Shown here: positions 1 to 13,656 of the stretch, piece by piece
Layout of the letters: every line of letters starts with the position of its first letter
Numbering within the stretch: position 1 is the stretch's first letter
Assembly: GCA_009760855.2 (NCBI GenBank)
Contig: WPIO01000314.1
Coordinates: forward strand, 1-64,000
DNA from: Cristatella mucedo
Taxonomy: Eukaryota > Bryozoa > Phylactolaemata > Cristatellidae
Reading direction: 5' to 3'
Length of the DNA: 64,000 bases
Translations under genes and position numbers: made by a program
Notes under the pieces: generated by a model
The model's input: only the letters and a program-made list of their open reading frames with translations
What the model was told of the DNA's origin: nothing
The model's database searches: none

Positions 1-246
1 CGCTTTCTGCTTTAACGCTTTCTGCTTTCCGCATTACGATTTACGCTTCAGGCTTCACACTTTACGCTTTATGCTTTACTCTCTGTGCTTTACCCTTTAT
101 GCTGTATGCTTTACCCTTTACGCGTTACGCTTTACCCTTTAGGCTTTACGCTTTCTGCTTTACGCTTTACGCCTTAGGCTTAAGGTTTTCCGGTTTCGGG
201 TTATGCGTTAAGATTGAAGCTTAAGGGATTGGGGTTAAGGGTTTAA

Positions 247-281
247 GGCTTAGGGTTTAGGGTTTAGGGTTTAGGGTTTAT
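247..281 (+). repeat. TTTAGGG run (about 4-5 units)
   Basis: Perfect tandem TTTAGGG units embedded in the TTTACGC array, G-rich strand on +. Preceded by the conserved block containing GGTTTCGGGTTATG and followed by TTTATGC. Confidence 0.9.
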
Positions 282-2922
282 GCTTTACGATTTACGCTTT
301 AAATATACGCTTAAGGCTTTACGCCTTAGGCTATACACTTTATGCTTCTCGCTTTACGCTATGTGCTTTGCACTGTAAGCTTTACGCATTATGCTTGACG
401 CTTTACGCTTTCAGCTGTTTGCTTTACGCATTACGCTTTACGCTTTACGCTTTACGCTTTACGCTTTACGCTTTACGCTTTACGCCTTACGCTTTACGCT
501 TTAAGCTTCACGCTTTAAGCTTCACGCTTTACGCTTCATGCTTTACGCTTTACGCTTTACGCTATGCGCTTAAGGTTTTTTACGGTTTCGGGTTACGGGT
601 TTACTGTTTAGGCGTAAGGGTTTGGGTTTTATGGTTGAAGGCTTAGGATTTAGGGTTTAGGATTTAGGCTTGATACTTAACGCTTTAAATATAAGCTTAA
701 CGCTTTACGGTTGACGCATTACACTGTATGCTTTACTCTTTACGCGAAATGCTTAGCGTCTCAAGCTTTACGCTTTACGCTATACGCTGTACGTTTTAAG
801 CTTTCTGATTTACGCTTTTTGCTTTCTGCTTTACGATTTCCGCTTTACGCTTTACGCTTTAAGCTCGACGCTCGACAGTCTACGCTCTACGCTTTACGCT
901 TTACGCTTTACGATTTATTCTTCACTCTTTACGCGAAATGCTTGGCGCTTCAAGCTTGACGCTTTAAGCTTTACGCTTTACGCTTTACAATTTCCGCTTT
1001 ACGCTTTACGCTTTAAGATTTACGCTTTACGCTTTACGCTTTACGCTTTACGCTTTGCGCTTTACGCTTTACGCTTTACGCTTTACTCTTTATGCTCTAC
1101 GCTTTAGGCTTTAGCCTTTACGCTTTAGGCTTTACGCTTTACGCTTTACGCTTTACGCTTTACGCTTTACGCTTTACGCTTTGGGCTTTCTGCTTTACGC
1201 ATTACGCTTTAACGTTTTCGATTTACGCTTTACGCTTTATGCTTCACGCTTTACGCTTTACGCTTTACCCTTTCTGCTTTACGCTTTAGGTTTTGCGGTT
1301 TTGAAGGAAGGGTTTAGGCTTTTGGCTTTAGGGTTCTGGGTTTTAGGGTTTCAGGCTTAGGGTTTAGGGTTTAGGTTTTAGTCTTTACGCTTTAGGCTTT
1401 AAATATACGCTTTATGCTTTATGCTTTACGCTTATCGCTTTACGCTTAACGCTTTACACTTTATGCTTTAATCTTTACGCGAAATAATTTGCTCTCCTAG
1501 CTTTAGGCTATACGCTTTACGCTTTACGCTTCACGCTTTACGCTTTACGCTTTACGCTTAACGCTTTACGCTTTACGCTTTACGCTTTACGCTTTACGAT
1601 TTACCCTTTAGGCTCTAAGCTTAGCGCATTAAGCTTTACGCTTTACGCTTTACGCTTTACGCTTTAAGCTTTACGCTTTAACCTCTACGCTTTACGCTTT
1701 ACGCTATTCGCTTTACGCTTCACGCTTTACGATTTACGACTTCCCCTTTACGCTTTGCGCTCTACGCTTTCCACTTCAGGATTTACGCTTACGCTTTACG
1801 CTTTGCGCTTTAAGCTTTACGCTTTACGCATTACGCTTTACTCTTTATGGTCTACGCTTTAGGCTTTAGGCTTTACACTTTCCGCATTACGCTTTACGCT
1901 TTACGCTTTACGCTTTACGCTTTACGCTTGAGGTTTTTTACGGTTTCGGGTTACGGGTTTAGGGTTTAGGCGGATGGGTTTGGGGTTTATGGTTTAAGGC
2001 TTAGGGTTTAGGATTTAGGGTTTGGGCTTGATACTTTACGCTTTAAATATAAGCTTAACGCGTTACGGTTTTCGCATTACACTATATGCTTTACTCTTTA
2101 CGCGAAATGCTTAGCGTCTCAAGCTTTACGCTATACGGTATATGCTTTACGCTTTAGGCTTTCTGGTTTACGCTTTCTGCTTTCTGTTTTCTGCTTTACG
2201 ATTTACGCTTTACGCTTTACGCTTCATGCTTTACGCTTTACGCTTTACGCTTTACGATTAACCCTTTACGCTCTAAGCTTTGTGCTTTAAGCTTTACGCT
2301 TTACGCTTTACGCTTTACGCTTTACGCTTTACGCTTTACGCTTTACGCTTTACGCTTTACGCTTTACGCTTTACGCTTTACGCTTTACGCTTTACGCTTT
2401 ACACTATTCGCTTTACGCTTTACGCTACACGCTCTACGATTTACGCTTTACGCTTTACGCTTTACGCTTTACGCTTTACGACTTCCGCTTTACGCTTTAC
2501 GCTTTACGCTTTCCGCTTTACGCTTTACGCTTTACGCTTTACGCTTTACGCTTTACGCTTTACGCTTTAATCTTCACGCTTTAACCTCTACGCTTTACGC
2601 TTTACGCTTTACGCTTTACGCTTTACGCTTTACGCTTTACGCTTTACGCTTTACGCTTTACGCTTTACGCTTTACGCTTTACGCTTTACGCTTTACGCTT
2701 TATGCTTTCTGCTATAGGCATTACGCTTTACCGTTTTCTATTTACGCTTTACGCTTTATTCTTTAAGCTTTGCGGTTTACGCTTTACGCTTTACGCGTTA
2801 TGGTTTACTCTCTGCGCTTTACCCGTTATGCTGTACGCTTTACGCCTTAGGCTTTAGGTTTTCCGGTTTCGGGTTATGGATTAAGATTTAAGCTTTAGGG
2901 ATTGGGGTTAACGTTTTAAGGC

Positions 2923-2960
2923 TTAGGGTTTAGGGTTTAGGGTTTAGGGTTTAGGGTTTA
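2923..2960 (+). repeat. TTTAGGG run (about 5 units)
   Basis: Perfect tandem TTTAGGG units in the same landmark context as the first run (CGGGTTATG block upstream). Confidence 0.9.
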
Positions 2961-5015
2961 CTCTTCAGGCTTTACACTTTATGCGTTACGCTTTACGCTA
3001 TGAGCTTTGCACTGTAAGCTTTACGCATTATGCTTGACGCTTTACGCTTTCAGCTGTTTGCTTTAGGCATTACGCTATACGCTTTACGCTTTACGCTCAA
3101 CGCATTACGCTTTACGCTTTACGCTTTACGCTATACGCTTTACGCTTCACGCTTTACGCTTTACGTTTTACGCTTTACGCTTTACGCTTTACGCTTTACG
3201 CTTTACGCTTTACGCTTTACGCTTTACGCTTTACGCTTTACGCTTTACGCTTTACGCTTTACGCTTTACGCTTTACGCTTTACGCTTTACGCTTTACGCT
3301 TTACGCTTTACGCTTTACGCTTTACGCTTTACGCTTTATGCTCTCTGCTTTACGCTTTACGCTTTAGGTTTTACGGTTTCGGGTTACGGGTTTAGACTTT
3401 AGGCTTTAGGTTTTGGGGTTTAGGGTTTAAGGCTTAGCGTTTAGGGTTTAGGCTTTACACTTTACGCTTTACGCTTTACGCTTCACGCTTTGCGCTTTAG
3501 GTTTTCTACTCACTGCTTTACGATTTCCGCTTTACGCTTTATGCTTTACGCTGTACGCTCTACGCTTTACGCTCGACGGTCAACAGTTTACGCTCTACGC
3601 TTTACGCTTTGCGATTTATGCTTTACACTTTACGCGAAATGCTTGGCGCTTCAAGATTGACGCTTTACGCTTTACGCTTCACGCTTTGCGCTTTACGCTT
3701 TACGTTTTAAGCTTTCAGCTTTACGCTTTAAGCTTTAGGCTTTACGCTTTACGCTTTACGCTTTACGCTTTACGCTTTCCGCTTTACGCTTCACGCTTTA
3801 CACTTTACGCTTTCTGCTTTATGCTTTCTGCTTATCGCTTACCGATTTCCGCTTTACGCTTTACGCTTTACGCTTCACGCTTTACGCTTTAGGTTTTCTG
3901 CTTGCTGCTGTACGATTTCCACTTTACGCTTTACGCTTTATGCTTTACGCTTTACGCTCTACGCTTTACGCTTTACGCTTTACGCTTTACGCTTTACGCT
4001 TTACGCTTTACGCTTTACGCTTGAGGTTTTTTACGGTTTCGGGTTACGGGTTTAGGGTTTAGGCGGAAGGGTTTGGGGTTTATGGTTTAAGGCTTAGGGT
4101 TTAGGGTTTAGGGTTTGGGCTTGATACTTTACGCTTTAAATATAAGCTTAACGCTTTACGGTTTTCGCATTACACTATATGCTTTACTCTTTACGCGAAA
4201 TGCTTAGCGTCTCAAGCTTTACGCTTTACGGTATACGCTTTACGCTTTAGGCTTTCTGGTTTACGCTTTCTGCTTTCTGCTTTCTGTTTTCTGCTTTACG
4301 ATTTCCGCTTTACGCTTTACGCTTCACGCTTTACGCTTTACGCTTTACGCTTTACGATTTACCCTTTACGCTCTAAGCTTTGTGCTTTAAGCTTTACGCT
4401 TTACGCTTTACGCTTTACGCTTTACGCTTTACGCTTTACGCTTTACGCTTTACGCTTTACGCTTTAAGCTTTACGCTTTAACCTCTACGCTTTACGCTTT
4501 ACGCTTTACGCTTTACGCTTTACGCTATTCGCTTTAGGCTTTACGCTACACGCTTTACGATTTATGCTTTACGCTTTACGCTTTACGACATCCGCTTTAC
4601 GCTTTACGCTTTACGCTTTCCACTTTAGGATTTACGCTTTACGGTTTACGCTTTACGCTTTACGCTTTACTCTTTATGCTCTACGCTTTACGCTTTACGC
4701 TTTATGCTTTACGCTTTACGCTTTACGCTTTACGCTTTACGCTTTACGCTTTACGCTTTACGCTTTACGCTTTACGCTTTACGCTTTACGCTTTGGGCTT
4801 TCTGCTATAGGCATTACGCTTTACCGTTTTCGATTTACGCTTTACGCTTTATGCTTTAAGCTTTACGCTTTACGCTTTACGCTTTACGCGTTATGGTTTA
4901 CTCTCTGCGCTTTACCCTTTATGCTGTACGCTTTACGCCTTAGGCTTTAGGTTTTCCGGTTTCGGGTTATGGATTAAGATTTAAGCTTTAGGGATTGGGG
5001 TTAACGGTTTAAGGC

Positions 5016-5051
5016 TTAGGGTTTAGGGTTTAGGGTTTAGGGTTTAGGGTT
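5016..5051 (+). repeat. TTTAGGG run (about 5 units)
   Basis: Perfect tandem TTTAGGG units, same orientation and same flanking blocks as the other runs. Confidence 0.9.
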
Positions 5052-6239
5052 TACTCTTCAGGCTTTACACTTTATGCGTTACGCTTTACGCTATGTGCTT
5101 TGCACTGTAAGCTTTACGCATTATGCTTGACGCTTTACGCTTTCAGCTGTTTGCTTTAGGCATTACGCTATACGCTTTACGCTTTACGCTCAACGCATTA
5201 CGCTTTACGCTTTACGCTTTACGCTTTACGCTATACGCTTTACGCTTCACGCTTTACGCTTTACGGTTTACGCTTTACGCTTTACGCTTTACGCTTTACG
5301 CTTTACGCTTTACGCTTTACGCTTTAAGCTTTACGCTTTACGCTTTACGCTTCACGCTTTTTGCTCTCTGCTTTACGCTTTACGCTTTAGGTTTTACGGT
5401 TTCGGGTTACGGGTTTAGGCTTTAGGCTTTAGGGTTTGGGGTTTAGGGTTTAAGGCTTAGGGTTTAGGGTTTAGGCTTTACGCTTTACGCTTTACGCTTC
5501 ACGCTTTGCGCTTTAGGTTTTCTGCTCACTGCTTTACGATTTCCGCTTTACGCTTTATGCTTTACGCTTTACGCTCTACGCTTTACGCTCGACGGTCAAC
5601 AGTTTACGCTCTACGCTTTACGCTTTGCGATTTATGCTTTACACTTTACGCGAAATGCTTGGCGCTTCAAGCTTTACGCTTTACGTTTTAAGCTATGCGC
5701 TTTACGCTTTACGATTTACGCTTTCTGCTTTACGCGTTCTGCATTTCGCTTTACGATTTCCGCTTCGCGCTGTACGCTTTACGTTTTCCGCTTTACGCTT
5801 TCCGCTTTACGTATTTCACTTTACGCTTTACGCTTAACGCTTTGCGATTTACGCTTTACGATTTCCACTTTACGCTTTACGCTTTATGCTTTACGCTTTA
5901 CGCTCTACGCTTTACGCTTTACGCTTTACGCTTTACGCTTTACGCTTGAGGTTTTTACGGTTTCGGGTTACGGGTTTAGGGTTTAGGCGTAAGGGTTTGG
6001 GGTTTATGGTTTAAGGCTTAGGGTTTAGGGTTTAGGGTTTGGGCTTGATACTTTACGCTTTAAATATAAGCTTAATGCTTTACGGTTTACGCATTACACT
6101 ATATGCTTTACTCTTTATGCGAAATGCTTAGCGTCTCAAGCTTTACGCTTTACGGTATACGCTTTACGCTTTAAGCTTTCTGGTTTACGCTTTCTGCTTT
6201 CTGCTTTCTGCTTTCTGTTTTCTGCTTTACGATTTCCGC

Positions 6240-6432
6240 TTTACGCTTTACGCTTTACGCTTTACGCTTTACGCTTTACGCTTTACGCTTTACGCTTTAC
6301 GCTTTACGCTTTACGCTTTACGCTTTACGCTTTACGCTTTACGCTTTACGCTTTACGCTTTACGCTTTACGCTTTACGCTTTACGCTTTACGCTTTACGC
6401 TTTACGCTTTACGCTTTACGCTTTACGCTTTA
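6240..6432 (+). repeat. Uninterrupted TTTACGC run (about 27 units)
   Basis: Consecutive identical heptamers with no variant, suggesting recent amplification or gene conversion inside an otherwise diverged array. Confidence 0.9.
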
Positions 6433-7332
6433 CGATTTACCCTTAGGCTCTAAGCTTAGCGCATTAAGCTTTACGCTATACGCTTTACGCTTTACGCTTT
6501 ACGCTTTAAGCTTTACGCTTTAACCTCTACGCTTTACGCTTTACGCTATTCGCTTTACGCTTCACGCTTTACGATTTACGACTTCCGCTTTACGCTTTAC
6601 GCTTTACGCTTTCCACTTCAGGATTTACGCTTTACGCTTTACGCTTTGGGCTTTACGCTTTACGAATTACGCTTTACTCTTTATGGTCTACGCTTTAGGC
6701 TTTAGGCTTTACACTTTCCGCATTACGCTTTACGCTTTACGCTTTACGCTTTACGCTTTATGCTTTACGCTTTACGCTTTACGCTTTATGCTCTACGCTT
6801 TAGGCTTTAGGCTTTAGGCTTTACGCTTTACGCTTTACGCTTTACGCTTTACGCTTTACGCTTTACGCTTTACGCTTTACGCTTTACGCTTTCCGCTTTA
6901 CGCTTTACGCTTTGGGCTTTCTGCTTTAGGCATTACGCTTTACCGTTTTCGATTTACGCTTTACGCTTTATGCTTTACGCTTTACGCTTTACGCTTTACG
7001 CTTTACGCTTTACGCTTTACGCTTTCTGCTTAACGAATTACGCATTACGCTTTAGGTTTTGCGGTTTTGGGTTAAGGGTTTAGTCTTTTGGCTTTAGGGT
7101 TTGGGGTTTAGGGTTTAAGGCTTAGGGTTTAGGGTTTAGGTTTCAGTCTTAACGCTTTAGGCTTCAAATAGACGCTTTACGCCTATCGCCTTACGCTTAA
7201 CGCTTTACACTTTATGCTTTACTCTTTACGCGAAATTTTTTTACGCTCCTAGCTTTAGGCTAAACGCTTTACGCTTTACGCTTCATGCTTTACGCTTTTC
7301 GCTTTACGCTTTTCGCTTTACGCTTTCTGCTT

Positions 7333-8300
7333 TACGCTTTCTGCTTTACGCTTTCTGCTTTCCGCATTACGATTTACGCTTCAGGCTTCACACTTTACGC
7401 TTTATGCTTTACTCTCTGTGCTTTACCCTTTATGCTGTATGCTTTACCCTTTACGCGTTACGCTTTACCCTTTAGGCTTTACGTTTTCTTTACGCCTTAG
7501 GCTTAAGGTTTTCCGGTTTCGGGTTATGCGTTAAGATTGAAGCTTAAGGGATTGGGGTTAAGGGTTTAAGGCTTAGGGTTTAGGGTTTAGGGTTTAGGGT
7601 TTAGGGTTTATGCTTTACGATTTACGCTTTAAATATACGCTTAAGGCTTTACGCCTTAGGCTTTACACTTTATGCTTCACGCTTTACGCTATGTGCTTTG
7701 CACTGTAAGCTTTACGCATTATGCTTGACGCTTTACGCTTTCAGCTGTTTGCTTTACGCATTACGCTTTAAGCTATACGCTTTACGCTTTACGCATTACG
7801 CTTTACGCTTTACGCTTTACGCTTTACGCTATACGCTTTACGCCTTACGCTTTACGCTTTAAGCTTCACGCTTTAAGCTTCACGCTTTACGCTTCATGCT
7901 TTACGCTTTACGCTTTACGCTATGCGCTTAAGGTTTTTTACGGTTTCGGGTTACGGGTTTACTGTTTAGGCGTAAGGGTTTGGGTTTTATGGTTGAAGGC
8001 TTAGGATTTAGGGTTTAGGATTTAGGCTTGATACTTAACGCTTTAAATATAAGCTTAACGCTTTACGGTTGACGCATTACACTGTATGCTTTACTCTTTA
8101 CGCGAAATGCTTAGCGTCTCAAGCTTTACGCTTTACGCTATACGCTGTACGTTTTAAGCTTTCTGATTTACGCTTTTTGCTTTCTGCTTTACGATTTCCG
8201 CTTTACGCTTTAAGCTCGACGCTCGACAGTCTACGCTCTACGCTTTACGCTTTACGATTTATTCTTCACTCTTTACGCGAAACGCTTGGCGCTTCAAGCT
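7333..8300. repeat. Segmental duplicate of 1-960 (third partial copy at ~15,835-16,350)
   Basis: The variant pattern 'cgcattacgatttacgcttc' and what follows recurs nearly base for base at about 30, 7,363 and 15,852, including rare variants and the TTTAGGG run. The offsets are about 7.33 kb and 8.49 kb. The array therefore grew by duplication of multi-kilobase blocks as well as heptamer slippage. Confidence 0.85.
7573..7610 (+). repeat. TTTAGGG run (about 5 units)
   Basis: Perfect tandem TTTAGGG units. The flanks match the run at 247 closely, as part of a segmental duplication offset by about 7.33 kb. Confidence 0.9.
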
Positions 8301-8725
8301 TGACGCTTTAAGCTTTACGCTTTACGCTTTACAATTTCCGCTTTATGCTTTACGTTTATCGCTTTACGCTTAACGCTTTACTCTTTATGCTTTAATCTTT
8401 ACGCGAAATAATTTGCTCTCCTAGCTTTAGGCTATACGCTTTACGCTTTACGCTTCATGCTTTACGCTTTACACTTTACGCTTTCTGCTTTACGCTTTCT
8501 GCTTTCCGCATTACGATCTCCGCTTTACGCTTCACACTTTACGCTTTATGATTTACTCTCTGCGCTTTACCCTTTATGCTGTACGCTTTACGCTTAATGC
8601 GTTACGCTTTACCCCATACGCTTTACGCTTTCTGGTTTACGCTTTACGCCTTAGGCTTTAGGTTTTCCGGTTTCGGGTTATGGGTTAAAATTTATGCTTA
8701 AGGGATTGGGGATAAGGGTTTAAGG

Positions 8726-8750
8726 CTTAGGGTTTAGGGTTTAGGGTTTA
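8726..8750 (+). repeat. TTTAGGG run (about 3 units)
   Basis: Short perfect run in the same landmark context. Confidence 0.85.
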
Positions 8751-8937
8751 TGCTTTACGATATACGCTTTAAATATACGCTTAAGGCTTTACGCTTCAGG
8801 CTTTACACTTTATGCTTTACGCTTTACGCTATGAGCTTTGCACTGTAAGCTTTACGGATTATGCTTGACGCTTTACGCTTTCAGCTGTTTGCTTTAAACA
8901 TTACGCTTTACGCTTTACGCATTACGCTTTACGCTAT

Positions 8938-9168
8938 ACGCTTTACGCTTTACGCTTTACGCTTTACGCTTTACGCTTTACGCTTTACGCTTTACGCTTT
9001 ACGCTTTACGCTTTACGCTTTACGCTTTACGCTTTACGCTTTACGCTTTACGCTTTACGCTTTACGCTTTACGCTTTACGCTTTACGCTTTACGCTTTAC
9101 GCTTTACGCTTTACGCTTTACGCTTTACGCTTTACGCTTTACGCTTTACGCTTTACGCTTTACGCTTT
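8938..9168 (+). repeat. Uninterrupted TTTACGC run (about 33 units)
   Basis: Longest homogeneous heptamer run seen. It lies directly after the 'cagctgtttgc' landmark, the same place where runs begin at 3.1, 5.2 and 11.0 kb. Confidence 0.9.
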
Positions 9169-9360
9169 ATGCTTTACGCTTTACGCTTTACGCTTTACGC
9201 TTTACGCTTTACGCTTTACGCTTTACGCTTTACGGTTTGTTTGGGGTTTAGGGTTTAATACTTAGGGTTTAGGGTTTAGGCTTTACGCTTTACGCTTTAC
9301 GCTTCACGCTTTACGCTTTATGCTTTACGCTTTACGCTCTACGCTTTAACGGTTTAAGGC

Positions 9361-9398
9361 TTAGGGTTTAGGGTTTAGGGTTTAGGGTTTAGGGTTTA
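9361..9398 (+). repeat. TTTAGGG run (about 5 units)
   Basis: Perfect tandem run followed by TTTACTCTTCAGGC, as at 2,960 and 5,051. Confidence 0.88.
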
Positions 9399-10810
9399 CT
9401 CTTCAGGCTTTACACTTTATGCTTTACGCTTTACGCTTTACGCTTTACACTTTAAGCTTTACGGATTATGCTTTACGCTTTACGCTTTCCGCTGTTTGCT
9501 TTAGGCATTACGCTTCAAGCTTGACGCTTTACGCTTTACGCATTGTGCTTTACGCATTGTGCTTTACGCTTTATGCTTTACTCTTTACGCGAAATGCTTG
9601 GCGCTTCAAGCTGTACGCTTTACGCTTTACGCTTAACGCTTTACGCTTTACGCTTTACGCTTTACGCTTTACGCTTTACGCTTTACGCTTTACGCTTTAC
9701 GCTTTACGCTTTACGCTTTACGCTTTACGCTTATTTACGCTTTACGCTTTACGCTTTACGCTTTACGCTTTACGCTTTACGCTTTACGCTTTACGCTTTA
9801 CGCTTTACGCTTTACGCTTTACGCTTTACGCTTTATGCTCTCTGCTTTACGCTTTACGCTTTAGGTTTTACGGTTTCGGGTTACGGGTTTAGGGTTTAGG
9901 CTTTAGTGTTTGGGGTTTAGGGTTTAATACTTAGGGTTTAGGGTTTAGGCTTTACGCTTTACGCTTTACGCTTCACGCTTTACGCTTTATGCTTTACGCT
10001 TTACGCTTTACGCTTTATGCTTTACGCTTTACGCTCTACGCTTTACGCTCGACGCTCAACAGTCTACGTTCTACGCTTTACGCTTTGCGATTTGTGCTTT
10101 ACACTTTACTCGAAATGCTTGGCGCTTTAAGCTTTAGGCTTTACGTTTTACGCTATGCGCTTTACGCTTTACGATTTACCCTTTCTGATTTACGCGTTCT
10201 GCATTTCGCTTTACGATTTTCGCTTCGCGCTTTACGCTTTACGCTTTCCGCTTTACGCTTTCTGCTTTACGTATATCGCTTTACATTTAAGCTTTACGAT
10301 TTCTGCTATACGCTTTACGCTTTACGCCTTAGGTTGTGCGGTTTTAAGTAACGAGTTTAGGCATTAGGCTTTAGGGTTTGGGGTTTTAGGGTTTAAGGCT
10401 TAGGGTTTAGGGTATAGGTTTTAGTCTTTACGCGTTAGGCTTCAAATATACGCTTTATGCTTTATGCTTTACGCTTATCGCTTTTCGCTTAACGCTTTAC
10501 ACTTTATGCTTTAATCTTTACGCGAAATATTTTGAGCTCCTAGCTTTAGGCTATAGGCTTTACGCTTTTTGCTTTACGCTTTCTGCTTTCCGCATTACGA
10601 TTTCCGCTTTACGCTTCACAATTTACGCTTTATGGTTTACTCTCTGCGCTTTACCCTTTATGCTGTAAGCTTTACGCTGTATGCGTTACGCTTTACTCTT
10701 TATGCTTTACGCTTTCTGCTTTACGCTTAACGCCTTAGGCTTAAGGTTTTCCGGTTTCGGGTTATGGGTTAAGATTTAAGCTTTAGGGATTGGGGTTAAG
10801 GGTTTAAGGC

Positions 10811-10840
10811 TTAGGGTTTAGGGTTTAGGGTTTAGGGTTT
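10811..10840 (+). repeat. TTTAGGG run (about 4 units)
   Basis: Perfect tandem run in the standard landmark context. Confidence 0.88.
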
Positions 10841-11035
10841 ATGCTTTACGACATACGCTTTAAATATTCGCTTAAGGCTCTACGCTTTACGCTTTACGCT
10901 TTATGCTTTACGCTTTACGCTATGTGCTTTGCACTGTAAGCTTTACGCATTATGCTTGACGCTTTACGCTTTCAGCTGTTTGCTTTACGCATTACGCTTT
11001 ACGCTTTATGCTTTACGCTTAACGCATTATGCTTT

Positions 11036-11260
11036 ACGCTTTACGCTTTACGCTTTACGCTTTACGCTTTACGCTTTACGCTTTACGCTTTACGCTTTAC
11101 GCTTTACGCTTTACGCTTTACGCTTTACGCTTTACGCTTTACGCTTTACGCTTTACGCTTTACGCTTTACGCTTTACGCTTTACGCTTTACGCTTTACGC
11201 TTTACGCTTTACGCTTTACGCTTTACGCTTTACGCTTTACGCTTTACGCTTTACGCTTTA
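11036..11260 (+). repeat. Uninterrupted TTTACGC run (about 31 units)
   Basis: Homogeneous heptamers following the same 'cagctgtttgc' landmark as the 8.9 kb run. Confidence 0.9.
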
Positions 11261-13618
11261 CCCTTTGTTATTTACGCTTTACGCTTTAAGCTTTACGCTT
11301 TACGCTTTAAGCTTCATGCTCTCTGCTTTACGCTTTACGCTTTAGGTTTTACGGTTTCGGGTTACGGGTTTAGGCTTTAGGCTTTAGGGTTTGGGGTTTA
11401 ATGTTTAAGGCTTGGGGTTTAGGGTTTAGGCTTTACGCTTTACACTTTACGCTTTACGGTTCACGCTTTAGGCTTCACGCTTTACGCGTTAGGTTTTCTG
11501 CTTACTCCTTTACGATTTCCGCTTTACGCTTTATGCCATACGCTTTACGCTCTACGCTTTACGCTCGACGCTCAACAGTTTACGCTCTACGCTTTACGCT
11601 TTGCGATTTGTGCTTTACACTTTACGCGCAATGCTTGGCGCTTCAAGCTTTAGGCTTTACGTTTTAAGCTATGCGCTTTACGCTTTACGATTTACGCTTT
11701 CAGCTTTATGCGTTCTGCATTTCGCTTTACGATTTCCGCTTCGCGCTTTACGCTTTACGCTTTCCGCTTTACGCTTTCCGCTTTACGTATTTCGCTTTAC
11801 GTTTTACGCTTTACGCTTTCTCCTTTACGCTTTACGCTTTACGCCTTAGGTTGTGCGGTTTTAAGTTACGAGTTTAGGCATTAGGCTTTAGGGTTTGGGG
11901 TTTAGGGTTTAAGGCTTAGGGTTTAGGGTTTAGGTATTAGGCTTTACGCTTTACGCTTTACGCTTTAAATATATGCTTTACGTTTTACGCTTTACGCTTT
12001 AGGCTTTACGCTTTACGCTTAAGGCTTTATGCTTTACTCTTTACGCGAAATGCTTGGCGCTTCAAGCTTGACGCTTTACGCTTTACGCTTTGTGCTTTAC
12101 GCTTTGTGCTTTACTCTTTACGCGAAATGCTTGACTCTTCAATCTTTACTCTTTACGCTTTACGCTTTACGCTTTATGCTTTACTCTTTACGCGAAATGC
12201 TTGGCGCTTCAAGCTTGACGCTTTACGCTTTACGCTTTACGCTTTGCGCTTTACGCTTTACGTTTTAAGCTTTCAGCTTTACGCTTTAAGCTTTACGCTT
12301 TACGCTTTACGCTTTACGCTTTACGCTTTACGCTTTACGCTTTACGCTTTACACTTTACGCTTTCTGCTTTATGCTTTCTGCTTACCGCTTTGCGATATC
12401 CGCTTTACGCTTTATGCTTTACGCTTCACGCTTTACGCTTTAGGTTTTCTGCTTACTGCTTTACGATTTCCACTTTACGCTTTACGCTTTATGCTTTACG
12501 CTTTACGCTTTACGCTTTACGCTTTACGCTTTACGCTTTACGCTTTACGCTTTACGCTTTACGCTTTACGCTTTACGCTTTACGCTTGAGGTTTTTTACG
12601 GTTTCGGGTTACGGGTTTAGGGTTTAGGCGGAAGGGTTTGGGGTTTATGGTTTAAGGCTTAGGGTTTAGGGTTTAGGGTTTGGGCTTGATACTTTACGCT
12701 TTAAATATAAGCTTAACGCTTTACGGTTTTCGCATTACACTATATGCTTTACTCTTTACGCGAAATGCTTAGCGTCTCAAGCTTTACGCTTTACGGTATA
12801 CGCTTTACGCTTTAGGCTTTCTGGTTTACGCTTTCTGCTTTCTGCTTTCTGTTTTCTGCTCTAAGCTTTGTGCTTTAAGCTTTACGCTTTACGCTTTACG
12901 CTTTACGCTTTACGCTTTACGCTTTACGCTTTACGCTTTACGCTTTACGCTTTACGCTTTACGCTTTACGCTTTACGCTTTACGCTTTACGCTTTACGCT
13001 TTACGCTTTACGCTTTACGCTTTACGCTTTACGCTTTACGCTTTAAGCTTTACGCTTTAACCTCTACGCTTTAAGCTTTACGCTTTAAACTATTCGCTTT
13101 ACGCTTTACACTACACGCTTTACGATTTACGCTTTACGCTTTACGCTTTACGCTTTACGACTTCCGCTTTACGCTTTACGCTTTACGCTTTCCACTTTAG
13201 GATTTACGCTTTACGCTTTACGCTTTACGCTTTACGCTTTACTCTTTATGCTCTACGCTTTACGCTTTACGCTTTACGCTTTACGCTTTACGCTTTACGC
13301 TTTACGCTTTACGCTTTACGCTTTACGCTTTACGCTTTACGCTTTCCGCTTTACGCTTTACGCTTTGGGCTTTCTGCTTTAGGCATTACGCTTTAACCGC
13401 TTTACGCTTTTCGATTTACGCTTTTACGCTTTATTTCGCTTTACGCTTTACGCTTTACGCTTTACGCTTTACGCTTTATGCTTTTACTCTCTGCGCGCTT
13501 TACGCCGCTTTACGCTGCGCTTTACGCTTTACGCTTTACGCTTTAGGCTTTAGGTTTTCCGGTTTCGGGTTATGGATTAAGATTTAAGCTTTAGGGATTG
13601 GGGTTAACGGTTTAAGGC

Positions 13619-13656
13619 TTAGGGTTTAGGGTTTAGGGTTTAGGGTTTAGGGTTTA
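13619..13656 (+). repeat. TTTAGGG run (about 5 units)
   Basis: Perfect tandem run followed by TTTACTCTTCAGGC, matching the runs at 2.9, 5.0 and 9.4 kb. Confidence 0.88.
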